This document shows positions 26,845 to 35,290 of a stretch of 64,000 nucleotides of DNA, piece after piece (position 1 is the first letter of the stretch; each line of letters opens with the position of its first letter). A model generated the notes under the pieces. The model had not been told where the DNA came from, ran no database searches, and was given only the letters and a program-made list of their open reading frames with translations. The stretch comes from Blastococcus sp. (GTDB lineage: Bacteria; Actinomycetota; Actinomycetes; Mycobacteriales; Geodermatophilaceae), in NCBI GenBank assembly GCA_025965695.1, contig JAOPWM010000052.1, forward strand, positions 1-64,000, in the 5' to 3' direction. Position numbers and translations under genes: made by a program.

Positions 26845-27611
26845 CGTCGGCGCTGCTGGGCGAGCTGTTCGGCCTCGAAGGCCGGCGTGCCGTGGTGACC
26901 GGAGCCAGCCGGGGCATCGGTGCCCGCGCGGCGCAGGCCCTGGATGCGGCCGGCGCCCGGGTCGCGCTCGTCGCTCGCAGCGAGGACCAGTTGCGGGAGG
27001 TGGCGGCGACTCTCGGCAACGAGGCGCTGGTGATCCCCGCGGACCTGGGCAGGAATGGCGCAGCGGAGGAGGTGGCAGACGCCGTCTCGGCGGCCTGGGG
27101 CGGCGCGGACATCCTGGTGAATAACGCGGGGCTGTCGCGTCCCACGGCCGCGGTCGACCTGTCGATGGACGACTGGGACGCCGTGCTGAACCTCAACCTG
27201 CGCAGCGTCTTCGCGCTGACCCGGGCCCTCGCCGTCGGCATGCTCGACCGCGGCTACGGCCGCATCGTGAACGTCGGCAGCGTCCTCGGCCTGCTGGGTG
27301 AGGCCTGGGCCGGTCCGTACAGCGCGTCGAAGGCGGGCGTCAACGGGCTCACCCGCTCCCTGGCCGTCGAGTGGGCGAGCAAGGGCGTGACGGTGAACGC
27401 CCTGTGCCCGGGCTGGGTCGACACCGACATGGTCGCGGAGCTGCGCGCCGATCCCCGATTCGAGCAGCGGGTGCTGCGCCGCGTGGCCGCCCGCCGGTGG
27501 GGCACTCCGCGTGACATGGACGGCGCGCTCCTGCTGCTGGCCGCGCCGTCGTCGTCGTATCTCACCGGACAGACCGTCGTGGTCGACGGCGGCCTGTCGG
27601 CGGGATGGTGA
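26841..27611 (+). CDS. SDR-family oxidoreductase (3-oxoacyl reductase-like)
   Basis: The classical short-chain dehydrogenase (256 aa) has VVTGASRGIGARAAQAL cofactor motif, ILVNNAGLSRP, the catalytic set with Ser in VGSVLGLLGE and YSASKAGVNGL, and the C-terminal TGQTVVVDGG. The Arg after the glycine motif and SRG suggest NADP(H) preference. It probably oxidises or reduces a hydroxyacyl intermediate of the island. It overlaps the tetR stop by four bases and the next LLM gene by seven. Confidence 0.92.
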   Translation: MTSALLGELFGLEGRRAVVTGASRGIGARAAQALDAAGARVALVARSEDQLREVAATLGNEALVIPADLGRNGAAEEVADAVSAAWGGADILVNNAGLSRPTAAVDLSMDDWDAVLNLNLRSVFALTRALAVGMLDRGYGRIVNVGSVLGLLGEAWAGPYSASKAGVNGLTRSLAVEWASKGVTVNALCPGWVDTDMVAELRADPRFEQRVLRRVAARRWGTPRDMDGALLLLAAPSSSYLTGQTVVVDGGLSAGW

Positions 27612-28522
27612 CCTCCATCGGCGTCATGCTGCCGATCTCCGACCCGCTCGGAGTCGGCACCGCCGACATCCCGGCTGCCGCGCGCCATCTCGAGCAGATC
27701 GGCGCCGACACCGTGTGGGCCGGCGACCACCTCGCTTTTCACACTCCGCTGGTCGAGCCGACCGTCACGCTCGCCACGGCGGCGGCGGTCACCGAACGGG
27801 TACGCCTGGGCTTCGGCGTGCTGCTGCTCGCGCTGCGACAGCCGGCCTGGGCCGCCAAGCAGATCAGTTCCCTGCAGGCCGTGTCCGGTGGACGCGTCGT
27901 CCTGGGCGTGGGGGTCGGCGGCGAGAATCCCGAGGAGTGGGAAGCCGCCGGCATTCCGCTGCGCGAGCGGGCCCGGCGTACCGACGCGATCCTCAGCGTG
28001 CTGCCGCAGATGCTGTCCGGCACCGCGGTCACGGTGCCGGCGCCCTACGACCTACCGGTCCCGGCGCTGGGCCCAACAGCCGGGGTCCCGCCACTCTGGA
28101 TCGGTGGACGCAGCGACGAGGCGCTCCGCCGGGCAGTCCGGTTCGCCGACGGCTGGCTCGGCATGTGGGCGGACGAGCGCAGAGTGCTCCGGGCGCGAGA
28201 GCAGCTGCAGACCGTCGCCGCGCAGGAGGGACGGGCGGTGCCGCGCACCGGTCTGCACGTCTTCGTCCACGTCGAGGACGGGGAGAGCGGGCGGGCAGAG
28301 GCGGCCGCCTTCGTCACCGGCCAGTACCAGTTGCCCTTCGAGAAGGTCGAGCGGTACGTCGCGCTCGGGTCCGTCGGTCAGGTGACCGAACAGCTGGCTG
28401 GACTGCTCACCAGCGGCGTGGACGAGCTGCTGCTGCACCCGGCCGCCGGGGACCACCGCGTCCAGTACGACCGGCTGGGCAGCGTCCTCTCCGGCCTGCG
28501 AGAGGTGGTCACCACACGCTAA
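27605..28522 (+). CDS. LLM-class flavin/F420-dependent oxidoreductase
   Basis: The 305-residue luciferase-like protein has DTVWAGDHLAFHTPLVEPTV, VRLGFGVLLLALRQPAWAAK, GGRVVLGVGVGGENPEEWEA and PLWIGGRSDEALRRAVRFAD, as in the short TIGR03619-like F420 group. It is the last gene of the plus-strand operon. Its stop overlaps the stop of the convergent LLM gene by four bases, so there is no terminator between the two transcripts. Confidence 0.88.
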   Translation: MVTSIGVMLPISDPLGVGTADIPAAARHLEQIGADTVWAGDHLAFHTPLVEPTVTLATAAAVTERVRLGFGVLLLALRQPAWAAKQISSLQAVSGGRVVLGVGVGGENPEEWEAAGIPLRERARRTDAILSVLPQMLSGTAVTVPAPYDLPVPALGPTAGVPPLWIGGRSDEALRRAVRFADGWLGMWADERRVLRAREQLQTVAAQEGRAVPRTGLHVFVHVEDGESGRAEAAAFVTGQYQLPFEKVERYVALGSVGQVTEQLAGLLTSGVDELLLHPAAGDHRVQYDRLGSVLSGLREVVTTR

Positions 28523-29556
28523 AGCGGGGTGCGGACGGACGGCGCTGCTAGCTTCCTCAGGTCGGCCACGACGGCCCGGCGCACGTCGTCGGACAGTGGT
28601 CCCTTGACGTACAACTGAGCACGGGTGAACAGATCGCCGTATCGGCGCTCGATCTCCGCAGCGACGCCGCTCGGCTCAGCCACCACTGCGACGGTGTCCA
28701 GCAGCTCGTCGTCGATGAGATCGCCCATCTCCCGCCAGCGACCAGCCTTCGACATCACGGTCAGCTCGGTCTGCAGGTCCCCCCAGCCGTGCAGTTCCAG
28801 CACCGGCCGATAGGCCGGCGTGGAGGCGTAGAAGGCGAGCTGCTCCTTCGTCGCTCGCTTCACCGCTGTCATCTCCCGCTCGTCCGCACCGGTGACGACG
28901 AACGGCATACCGCCCACCTCGAACCCGGCCATGGATTTGCCGGCCGACGCGCGACCGGCCGCGACCCAGGGCAACGTGACCTCGCGCAGATAGCGCTCGG
29001 TCGTGAACCCGTGGCACAGCAGCCCGTCAGCGACCTGGCCGGCCACCTGCGTCATGGCCGCGCCCACTCCGGCGAGCAGGATGCCCGGCGCCCCGTGCGG
29101 GTTGGGGCCCGGGTTGAACATCGGGGTCATGAGGGTGTGCTGGTAGAACTCGCCCTCGAACTTCAGCGGAACGCCCTCGTTCCAGGTCCGCCAGATCGCT
29201 CTGGTCGCCATCACGAGCTCACGCATGCGAGCCGCCGGCTGCGACCACGGCATCGAGAAACGACGGGTGATGTGTGCCTTCACCTGCGAGCCGAGCCCCA
29301 GCAGGAACCGGCCCTGGGAGAGCAGCTGGAGGTCATTGGCGGTGACCGCGAGCGTCATCGGTGACCTGGCGAATGCGACGGCGATCCCCGTGCTGATCTG
29401 GGCACGCGAGGTGGCGGACGCGACGAGGGCCGCGGCGAGGAAAGGGTCGTGCGCGGCCTCGATCAGGGAGACGCCGTCGTACCCCTCATCCTCGACGTGC
29501 CGAGCAGCCTGGAGAACGCGTCCCGGGGCCACGTCCAGCTGGAAATCGACCTTCAT
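28519..29556 (-). CDS. LLM-class F420-dependent oxidoreductase (MSMEG_2256-like)
   Basis: The protein (345 aa) has EDEGYDGVSLIEAAHDPFLA, STGIAVAFARSPMTLAVTAN and LSQGRFLLGLGSQVKAHITR, then FNPGPNPHGAPGILLAGVGA. The SQVKAHITRRFSMPW segment is characteristic of a mycobacterial-type F420 subfamily (my recollection is TIGR03617). It is encoded 168 bases downstream of the acyl-CoA synthetase gene on the same strand, so probably in the same regulon. Its substrate is unknown; F420 is inferred from family. Confidence 0.88.
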   Translation of the reverse strand: MKVDFQLDVAPGRVLQAARHVEDEGYDGVSLIEAAHDPFLAAALVASATSRAQISTGIAVAFARSPMTLAVTANDLQLLSQGRFLLGLGSQVKAHITRRFSMPWSQPAARMRELVMATRAIWRTWNEGVPLKFEGEFYQHTLMTPMFNPGPNPHGAPGILLAGVGAAMTQVAGQVADGLLCHGFTTERYLREVTLPWVAAGRASAGKSMAGFEVGGMPFVVTGADEREMTAVKRATKEQLAFYASTPAYRPVLELHGWGDLQTELTVMSKAGRWREMGDLIDDELLDTVAVVAEPSGVAAEIERRYGDLFTRAQLYVKGPLSDDVRRAVVADLRKLAAPSVRTPL

Positions 29557-29724
29557 CTGTCGGAACCTCTCTCGGGCAGCACGGGGCAGTGGTCGATCGC
29601 TCCGCGTGACGGCGGTGCTCCGCCGCCGCCGGGACGATGCGAGATGTCCCTCAGAAGGCCGGTCGTTGCAGGCGGCGGTCCGGGTGCGCGGCCGACCGCC
29701 CCACCCGGACCGCCGCCTGCCGGC

Positions 29725-31281
29725 TCAACGGACGCGCCGGTCCTGACCCACCCAGTAGGGCTCCCTCAACGCACGCCGGAAGACCTTCCCGACCGCCGTC
29801 TTGGGGATCTCCTCGATGATGTCGAGCGAGAGCGGCTTCTTGTAAGAAGCAAGCCCGGCGTCGCGGCAGTGCTGCTGGAGCTCGTCCAGCGTGAGCGTCG
29901 CGCCCGGCCGCAGTGAGACGCAGGCCTTGACCGCCTCTCCCCATTTCTCGTGGGGGATGCCGATGACGGCCACCTCGTTGACGGCCGGATGCGCCGCGAT
30001 GACGTCCTCGACCTCGCGCGGGTAGACGTTGAGGCCACCGCTGATCAGCATGTCGTTCTTGCGGTCGACGATGGTGATGTAACCCTCCTCGTCACTCGTC
30101 GCGAGGTCACCCATCCGGAACCAGCCGTCGACGTATACGGCGGCTGTTGCCTCGGGCTGTTCCCAGTACTCCTGGGACACCGCATCTCCCCGGACCCAGA
30201 GCTCCCCCATGTCGCCCTGGGCCACCTCCTTGCCGTCGTCGTCCGCGATCTTCACATCGAAGAAGGGGTTAGGACGGCCGCAGGAGCTCAGCCGCTCGGG
30301 ACGGTTGCGCAGGGCCTCCACGTGCTCCTCCGGAGACAGGATCGTGTTGTAGATCGTCCCGCTCTCGGTGGACCCGTACCCCTGCAGGAAGATCGGGCCG
30401 AAGACATCGATGGCCCTGTGGAGTGCCGCCGGCGCGATCGGCGACCCGGAATAGTAGATGCGGCGCAGGCTGCTCAGGTCATGGGACGCCGCACCAGGGT
30501 GGCTCGCCAGTGCGTTGATGATCGCCGGCGCAAGAATGGTGTGGGTGATGCGCTCCTGCTCCACGACGTCGAAGAACTTGTCGGCGTCGAACGACGGCAT
30601 CATGACCGACCTCGCCCCGCGGTACAGCGCGGGAGCCGTCAGGATGCCGGACTGGTGCGAGAGCGGACCCACGTGGACCAGCGCCGAATCCGGCCCCATG
30701 TCGCCCATGATGGTGGCGAGGATGTTCCGGTAGATGTTGACCCAGTTGCGGTGGGTGTAGATGGCCCCTTTGTAGCGCCCCGTCGTTCCCGACGTGTGGA
30801 ACACCAGGTACGGCGTCTCGTCCGGGAGCGCCTGCGGCTCCAGGGGCGTGGCCGCCGCCAGGAGCTGTTCGTAGTCGCCGCTGTCCCGCAGGCCGACGAC
30901 GCGCGTGGGGGGCGCCGCGCCGCTGTCGACGAGTTGCTGCACCAGCGCCGTGAACTCGGGTCCGGTGATGACCACCTTGGGCCGGACGTCGTTGAGGACC
31001 CAGGCGAACTCCCGCGCCGAGTCGCGATTGTTGAGGCGCCCCCGCATGGCACCGGTCATGGAGGCCGCGTTGTCGACCTCCACCCACTCGCTGCAGTTGC
31101 TCATCAGCGCGACGACCCGGTCGCCGGGTTCCACACCGAGCTCGACGAGGGCGCCCGCGAGCAGCTTGCTGCGCTCCCACATCTCCGTGAAGGACGATCT
31201 GCCGCGATCGTCGACCAGCGCCGTGCGATCACCGAACCGTCGCACAGCTGAGTGAACGAAGTCGTGGACCAAGACAGCCAC
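29725..31281 (-). CDS. Acyl-CoA synthetase (FadD-like, AMP-forming)
   Basis: The 518-residue ANL enzyme activates a carboxylic acid to its CoA ester via an acyl-adenylate. Motifs are VFHTSGTTGRYKGAIYTH (P-loop), LQGYGSTESGTIY, GWFRMGDLATSDEEGYITIV, DRKNDMLISGGLNVYPREVE (hinge) and EIPKTAVGKVFRRAL with the catalytic Lys. I chose the GTG after TTGGAGG rather than the 20-residue longer track start. It is the likely entry step of the island pathway. Its TTGACA promoter overlaps an operator-like dyad shared with the thiolase/thioesterase control region. Confidence 0.93.
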   Translation of the reverse strand: MAVLVHDFVHSAVRRFGDRTALVDDRGRSSFTEMWERSKLLAGALVELGVEPGDRVVALMSNCSEWVEVDNAASMTGAMRGRLNNRDSAREFAWVLNDVRPKVVITGPEFTALVQQLVDSGAAPPTRVVGLRDSGDYEQLLAAATPLEPQALPDETPYLVFHTSGTTGRYKGAIYTHRNWVNIYRNILATIMGDMGPDSALVHVGPLSHQSGILTAPALYRGARSVMMPSFDADKFFDVVEQERITHTILAPAIINALASHPGAASHDLSSLRRIYYSGSPIAPAALHRAIDVFGPIFLQGYGSTESGTIYNTILSPEEHVEALRNRPERLSSCGRPNPFFDVKIADDDGKEVAQGDMGELWVRGDAVSQEYWEQPEATAAVYVDGWFRMGDLATSDEEGYITIVDRKNDMLISGGLNVYPREVEDVIAAHPAVNEVAVIGIPHEKWGEAVKACVSLRPGATLTLDELQQHCRDAGLASYKKPLSLDIIEEIPKTAVGKVFRRALREPYWVGQDRRVR

Positions 31282-31848
31282 ACGTGCCTCCAAGAGGTCA
31301 GGTCGCCGACCGGAGAGGCCTCGCGGTGACGTAGATCGCACGCTAGGTCCGGACGTGAGTCGGTGTCAACTGGCTGGTTGGGTTTCTTCGTAACGGTAAT
31401 TTTTCTACTGGCGGGTTGGATGCTGCGCGTCGTCCCGCACCCGCCTTCACCAGCACGCTCATCCGCTTTCCTCTCGCGGCGCGGGCGCACTTGAAGCCGT
31501 CAGGCCCCGGCAGACCGGCGCGACGTCGTGGGACCACTCGAGCGGGATGGGGCGAGCCGCCGACCGCCAAGCACCCACCTCCGCCCGGACGGCGGCTGGC
31601 AGGGGCGCTCGGGGTCCGCCCGATACCAGGCGGCCCCTGGACCTCGATGGGCACCGGCGTTCGGATCTGAGCCCGGATACGCGAGCCCACAGCCGCTGCG
31701 CACCGCCTCCACCTCGGACAGCCCGGCCCGACCAGTGACGCGAGCTTGCGGGGCGCCGGGCCTCTGCCCTCCCGCTCGAGCGCGGTGCCTCGCGGAACCA
31801 CGAAAAGGACGTCCATTCCCGCAGCCACGGGAGCCGAAAGAGCGAAGA
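31282..31848. other. Gap holding the fadD control region, otherwise no gene
   Basis: The left 140 bases contain the acyl-CoA synthetase promoter and paired dyads described separately. The local drop in GC near 31390-31405 (TAACGGTAATTTTTCTAC) marks the regulatory core. From 31420 to 31848 the sequence is GC-rich with only chance ORFs; it should include the promoter for the DUF4383 gene. Confidence 0.5.
31340..31418 (-). promoter_or_regulatory. Acyl-CoA synthetase promoter with two dyads 38 bp apart
   Basis: Read on the minus strand, TTGACA (31364-31369) and TAGCGT (31340-31345) are 18 bases apart. The dyad CAACTGGCTGGTTG (31367-31380) overlaps the -35, and CTACTGGCGGGTTG (31405-31418) lies 38 bp further upstream. 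On the minus strand, CAACCAGCCAGTTGACA aligns with CTACCCGCCGGTTGACG at the thiolase promoter. The geometry therefore repeats that at 23.15 kb. Confidence 0.7.
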
Positions 31849-32685
31849 ATGGCCACCCTCCCCTCCTCATCGGAGCTCACCATGCCACTGCGACTGCACC
31901 TCCCCCACCGCACGACGGCCGGCTCCGCTCCCTCCGAAGAACGGCCAGGCCTCGGGGCCCGCGTCTACACCGTCCAGCGCGCCGGCGCCGTCATCGTGGC
32001 GCTGTTCCTGCTGGTCTTCGCCGGGCTCGGCTTCGCGAGCGGCCAGCACTTCCTCTCGACCCGGGGTCAACCGGTCCTGGGGATGTCCTCCAACGGCCTG
32101 CTGTCGACCATCTCCGTGGTCGTCGCGCTCGTGCTCCTCGCCGCCGCCGCGCGCAGTGCACGCACCGCATCGACGGTCATGATCGTCCTGGGCCCGCTGT
32201 TCCTGCTCTCCGCGTTCGTCAACTCGATCGTGCTGGAGACCCGCCTCAATGTGCTGGCGTTCCAGCTCAGCAACGTGGTCTTCTCCGTCGTGGTCGGGCT
32301 GCTCATGCTGCTGCTCGGTGCCTACGGCCGGGTCGGTGGTCACCTCCCGCCGGACAGTCCGTACGCCCATCCGGCGACCGCCGAAGCGGACTACGTCGAC
32401 GAACGCCCCAGCACGCCGGAGGAGTTCGCCGCCGAGGTGGCGATGCGCGAGGCCGAGATCGCCGTCGTCCAGCACACTGCCACTCCGGACCAGATCCTCC
32501 GGGTCCAGGCGATGGCGCAGATGCACACCCAGGCGGATCGACGGCGGGTGTGGATGGAGTTGGACGCGGCGGATGAGGAGAGAGCTCGCCGAGCCGCGAC
32601 CTCGCCGGGCCAAGGTGCCCCCGTCCCCCACCCGCGTCCTGGCGGGCACCTGCCCTGGCACCGGGTAGGCCCACGCCGCAGCTGA
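31849..32685 (+). CDS. DUF4383 membrane protein
   Basis: The 278-residue protein has four predicted helices: VYTVQRAGAVIVALFLLVFA; GLLSTISVVVALVLLAAAAR; STVMIVLGPLFLLSAFVNSI; and VVFSVVVGLLMLLLGAYGRV. The pattern is that of the actinobacterial DUF4383 family. The soluble C-terminal region (about 170-278) is charged and ends in a Pro-rich tail. The start is uncertain: the ATG at 31849 is listed, and another at 31882 (MPLRLHL) is plausible. Function of the family is unknown. Confidence 0.8.
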   Translation: MATLPSSSELTMPLRLHLPHRTTAGSAPSEERPGLGARVYTVQRAGAVIVALFLLVFAGLGFASGQHFLSTRGQPVLGMSSNGLLSTISVVVALVLLAAAARSARTASTVMIVLGPLFLLSAFVNSIVLETRLNVLAFQLSNVVFSVVVGLLMLLLGAYGRVGGHLPPDSPYAHPATAEADYVDERPSTPEEFAAEVAMREAEIAVVQHTATPDQILRVQAMAQMHTQADRRRVWMELDAADEERARRAATSPGQGAPVPHPRPGGHLPWHRVGPRRS

Positions 32686-32760
32686 CGACGCCGCCCCGGT
32701 GCTGATCAGCCGTGACCCACGGCGCGCGTGCGCCCTGCCCCGCCCGGGGAGGCCATCGGC

Positions 32761-33525
32761 ATGGAAGCCACCTATCCCGACCTGCGGCACAAAACCGTGC
32801 TCGTCACCGGCGGCTCGCGCGGCATCGGCGCCCACACCGCCCGGGCCTTCGCCGCCCAGGGTGCGAAGGTCTGCATCGTCGGCCGCGACCGCGACGCCCT
32901 GGACGGGGTCGTTTCCGACATCACCTCGGGCGGCGCCACCGCGATCGCCGTCGCCGCCGATGTCACCGACGCCGCCGCCCTTGCCCGCGTCCGCGAGCAG
33001 ACCGAGACCCGGCTCGGTCCGGTCGACGTGCTCGCTGTCTTCGCCGGCGGCCAGGGCGCGCCGGTCCCTACGCCGGAGCTGACCGAGCAGCACTGGCGGC
33101 AGGTCCTCGACTCCGAGTTGACCTCGGCGTTCCTCACCATCCAGGCGTTCCTGCCCGGGATGCTCGAGCGCGGCGCCGGGGCGATCCTGACCATGTCGTC
33201 GTCGGCCGGCCGCCAACCCAGCCAGGCCAATCTGGCCTACGGCGTCGCCAAGGCCGGCCTGGTGATGCTCACCCGCCACCTGGCCACCGAGGTAGGCCCG
33301 CGCGGCGTGCGGGTCAACGCAATCGCGCCGTCGTCCATCCGCACCGAGAAGGTCGCCACGCACATGCCCGCTGCGGTACAGGAGCAGGTTGCGGCGATGC
33401 ACCCGCTGCGCCGGCTCGGCGCGCCCGACGACGTCGCCCAGGTGGCCCTCTTCCTCGCGTCCGACGCCGCCTCCTGGCTCACGGGCCTCACCATCGACGT
33501 CGCGGGCGGCCGGGTCGCCGGGTGA
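32761..33525 (+). CDS. SDR-family oxidoreductase
   Basis: This complete short-chain dehydrogenase (254 aa) has VTGGSRGIGAHTARAFAAQG, the active-site Ser in SSSAGRQPSQ, YGVAKAGLVM, and the C-terminal LTGLTIDVAGG. The usual NNAG structural motif is replaced by FAGGQG. The ATG follows GGGGAGG nine bases upstream. It stands between a DUF4383 gene and a CoA-transferase gene without tight coupling, so its pathway is unclear. Confidence 0.9.
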   Translation: MEATYPDLRHKTVLVTGGSRGIGAHTARAFAAQGAKVCIVGRDRDALDGVVSDITSGGATAIAVAADVTDAAALARVREQTETRLGPVDVLAVFAGGQGAPVPTPELTEQHWRQVLDSELTSAFLTIQAFLPGMLERGAGAILTMSSSAGRQPSQANLAYGVAKAGLVMLTRHLATEVGPRGVRVNAIAPSSIRTEKVATHMPAAVQEQVAAMHPLRRLGAPDDVAQVALFLASDAASWLTGLTIDVAGGRVAG

Positions 33526-33619
33526 GCCCTTTCGCGACCGGCCCGCTCCACCGGCCCGATCCCCTCTGCGTGAGGACCCTGGAGCGGGTCGCTGCATGAC
33601 GCGGGGACTGCCGACTCCT

Positions 33620-33643
33620 GGGCGACATGTCGTCATGTCGCCC
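33620..33643. terminator. Hairpin GGGCGACATG-TCGT-CATGTCGCCC
   Basis: A perfect 10-bp stem with a four-base loop lies about 95 bases after the SDR stop codon. It has no T-tract, as is usual in actinomycetes. It most likely terminates the SDR transcript, although an operator for the downstream CoA-transferase is possible. Confidence 0.5.
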
Positions 33644-33693
33644 CGCGGACGGCCGCTGGGTAGCCTTCACGAGGCTGGGCCGTCGCGGTTCGT

Positions 33694-33733
33694 CGGAGCC
33701 TTGTTTCGGAGCCTTGTTTTCGAGCCTTGTTCC
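33694..33733 (+). repeat. Three tandem 13-14-base repeats (CGGAGCCTTGTTT)
   Basis: CGGAGCCTTGTTT, CGGAGCCTTGTTTT and CGAGCCTTGTTCC follow one another without spacers, ending 33 bases before the CoA-transferase ATG. Their position in the leader suggests a slippage-prone regulatory element or protein-binding repeats; nothing further can be said from sequence. Confidence 0.7.
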
Positions 33734-33766
33734 GGCAGCCGCATCCCTCGAAGCAGGTGATGTGCC

Positions 33767-35290
33767 ATGCCAAGAAGCGGACGCATCCGCTACCCCGCGC
33801 TGGCTCGGAAGGTCGTCCCCGCCGATGTGGCTGCGGCGATGATCGGTCCGGGCGCCACCGTCGGGATGAGCGGGTTCACCGGCGCGGGCTATCCCAAAGA
33901 GGTCCCACTCGCTCTCGCGAAACGAATCGCCGAAGCCAACGCATCCGGCGCTCGTTTCAGGATCAACGTCTGGACCGGCGCGTCCACCGCCCCGGAACTG
34001 GACGGAGCCCTCGCGGCAGCCGACGGGATCGAACTGCGGCTGCCGTACCAGTCCGACCCGGTCAGCCGCGAGAAGATCAACAGCGGCCACATGGAGTACA
34101 TCGACGTCCACCTGTCGCACGTCGCGCAGATGGTGTGGGAAGGCTTTCTCGGGCATCTCGACGTCGCCCTGATCGAGGTCAGCGGGATCACCGCGGACGG
34201 ACGCCTCATCCCCTCGTCCTCGGTCGGCAACAACAAGACCTGGATCGACCGGGCCGACGCGGTGATCCTCGAGGTCAACTCCTGGCAGAGCCCCTACCTC
34301 GACGGGATGCACGACATCTACTACGGCACCGCGTTGCCACCGAACCGCGTGCCGATCCAGCTGGTCCGGCCTGGTGACCGGATCGGCGAGCCGTATCTGC
34401 GCTGCCCGCCGGAGAAGGTCATCGCAGTGGTGGAGACCGACGCGCCCGATCGCAACAGCGCCTTCACCCCACCCGACGAGGCCTCACGGCAGATCGCCGG
34501 GCATCTCATCGAGTTCCTCGAGCACGAGGTCGCCCGGGGACGGCTGCCGGCCGAGCTGCTCCCGGTCCAGTCGGGAGTGGGCAACGTGGCGAATGCGGCG
34601 CTCGCGGAGTTGGCGCAGTCGCGGTTCGAGAACCTCACCGCCTACACCGAGGTCATCCAGGACGGCATGCTCGGCCTGCTCAAGTCGGGGACGCTGTCGG
34701 TGGCGTCCGCGACCGCCTTCTCCCTGAGCCCCGACGCGGTCGCCGAGTTCAACGACAACGCGCGGGACTATCGGGACCGGATCGTGCTCCGCCCGCAGGA
34801 GATCAGCAATCATCCCGAACTCGTGCGGCGGCTGGGCGTGCTGGCCATGAACGGGGTGATCGAGGCCGACATCTACGGCAACGTCAATTCCACGCACCTC
34901 ATGGGCAGCCGGATCCAGAACGGCATCGGTGGGTCGGGCGACTTCGCGCGCAACGCCTACATATCGTTCTTCGTCACACCCTCGACGGCGAAGGGGGGCG
35001 CCATCTCCAGCATCGTGCCCATGGTCTCGCACGTGGACCACACCGAGCACGACGTCAACGTGATCGTCACCGAGCAGGGGCTCGCCGATCTGCGCGGGCT
35101 GGCGCCGCGCCGCCGGGCCCGCCTGCTGATCGACAACTGCGCGCATCCGGACTACCGGCCCCTGCTCGAGGACTACTTCGACCGGGCGCTCAGCGGTGCC
35201 TTCGGCCGGCACACTCCCCATCTGCTCGAAGAGTCGCTGAGCTGGCACGCGCGGTACGTGCAGACGGGAAGCATGATGCCGCAGCGCTGA
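33767..35290 (+). CDS. Acetyl-CoA hydrolase/transferase, succinyl-CoA:acetate CoA-transferase type
   Basis: The 507-residue class I CoA-transferase moves CoA between acetate and succinyl-CoA (AarC/Cat1-like). Key segments are VGMSGFTGAGYPKEVPLALA near the N-terminus, SGHMEYIDVHLSHVAQMVWE, the active-site Glu in AYTEVIQDGMLGLLKSG near residue 290, and NAYISFFVTPSTAKGGAISS. Length and blocks match the intact family. It probably links acetate metabolism to the TCA cycle. No operon partner is adjacent. A short tandem repeat lies in its leader. Confidence 0.92.
   Translation: MPRSGRIRYPALARKVVPADVAAAMIGPGATVGMSGFTGAGYPKEVPLALAKRIAEANASGARFRINVWTGASTAPELDGALAAADGIELRLPYQSDPVSREKINSGHMEYIDVHLSHVAQMVWEGFLGHLDVALIEVSGITADGRLIPSSSVGNNKTWIDRADAVILEVNSWQSPYLDGMHDIYYGTALPPNRVPIQLVRPGDRIGEPYLRCPPEKVIAVVETDAPDRNSAFTPPDEASRQIAGHLIEFLEHEVARGRLPAELLPVQSGVGNVANAALAELAQSRFENLTAYTEVIQDGMLGLLKSGTLSVASATAFSLSPDAVAEFNDNARDYRDRIVLRPQEISNHPELVRRLGVLAMNGVIEADIYGNVNSTHLMGSRIQNGIGGSGDFARNAYISFFVTPSTAKGGAISSIVPMVSHVDHTEHDVNVIVTEQGLADLRGLAPRRRARLLIDNCAHPDYRPLLEDYFDRALSGAFGRHTPHLLEESLSWHARYVQTGSMMPQR

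Noticed and set aside
31500-31913. 137-aa minus-strand ORF before the DUF4383 gene
   Set aside because: No start signal or family pattern, and it overlaps the beginning of the DUF4383 gene in antisense.
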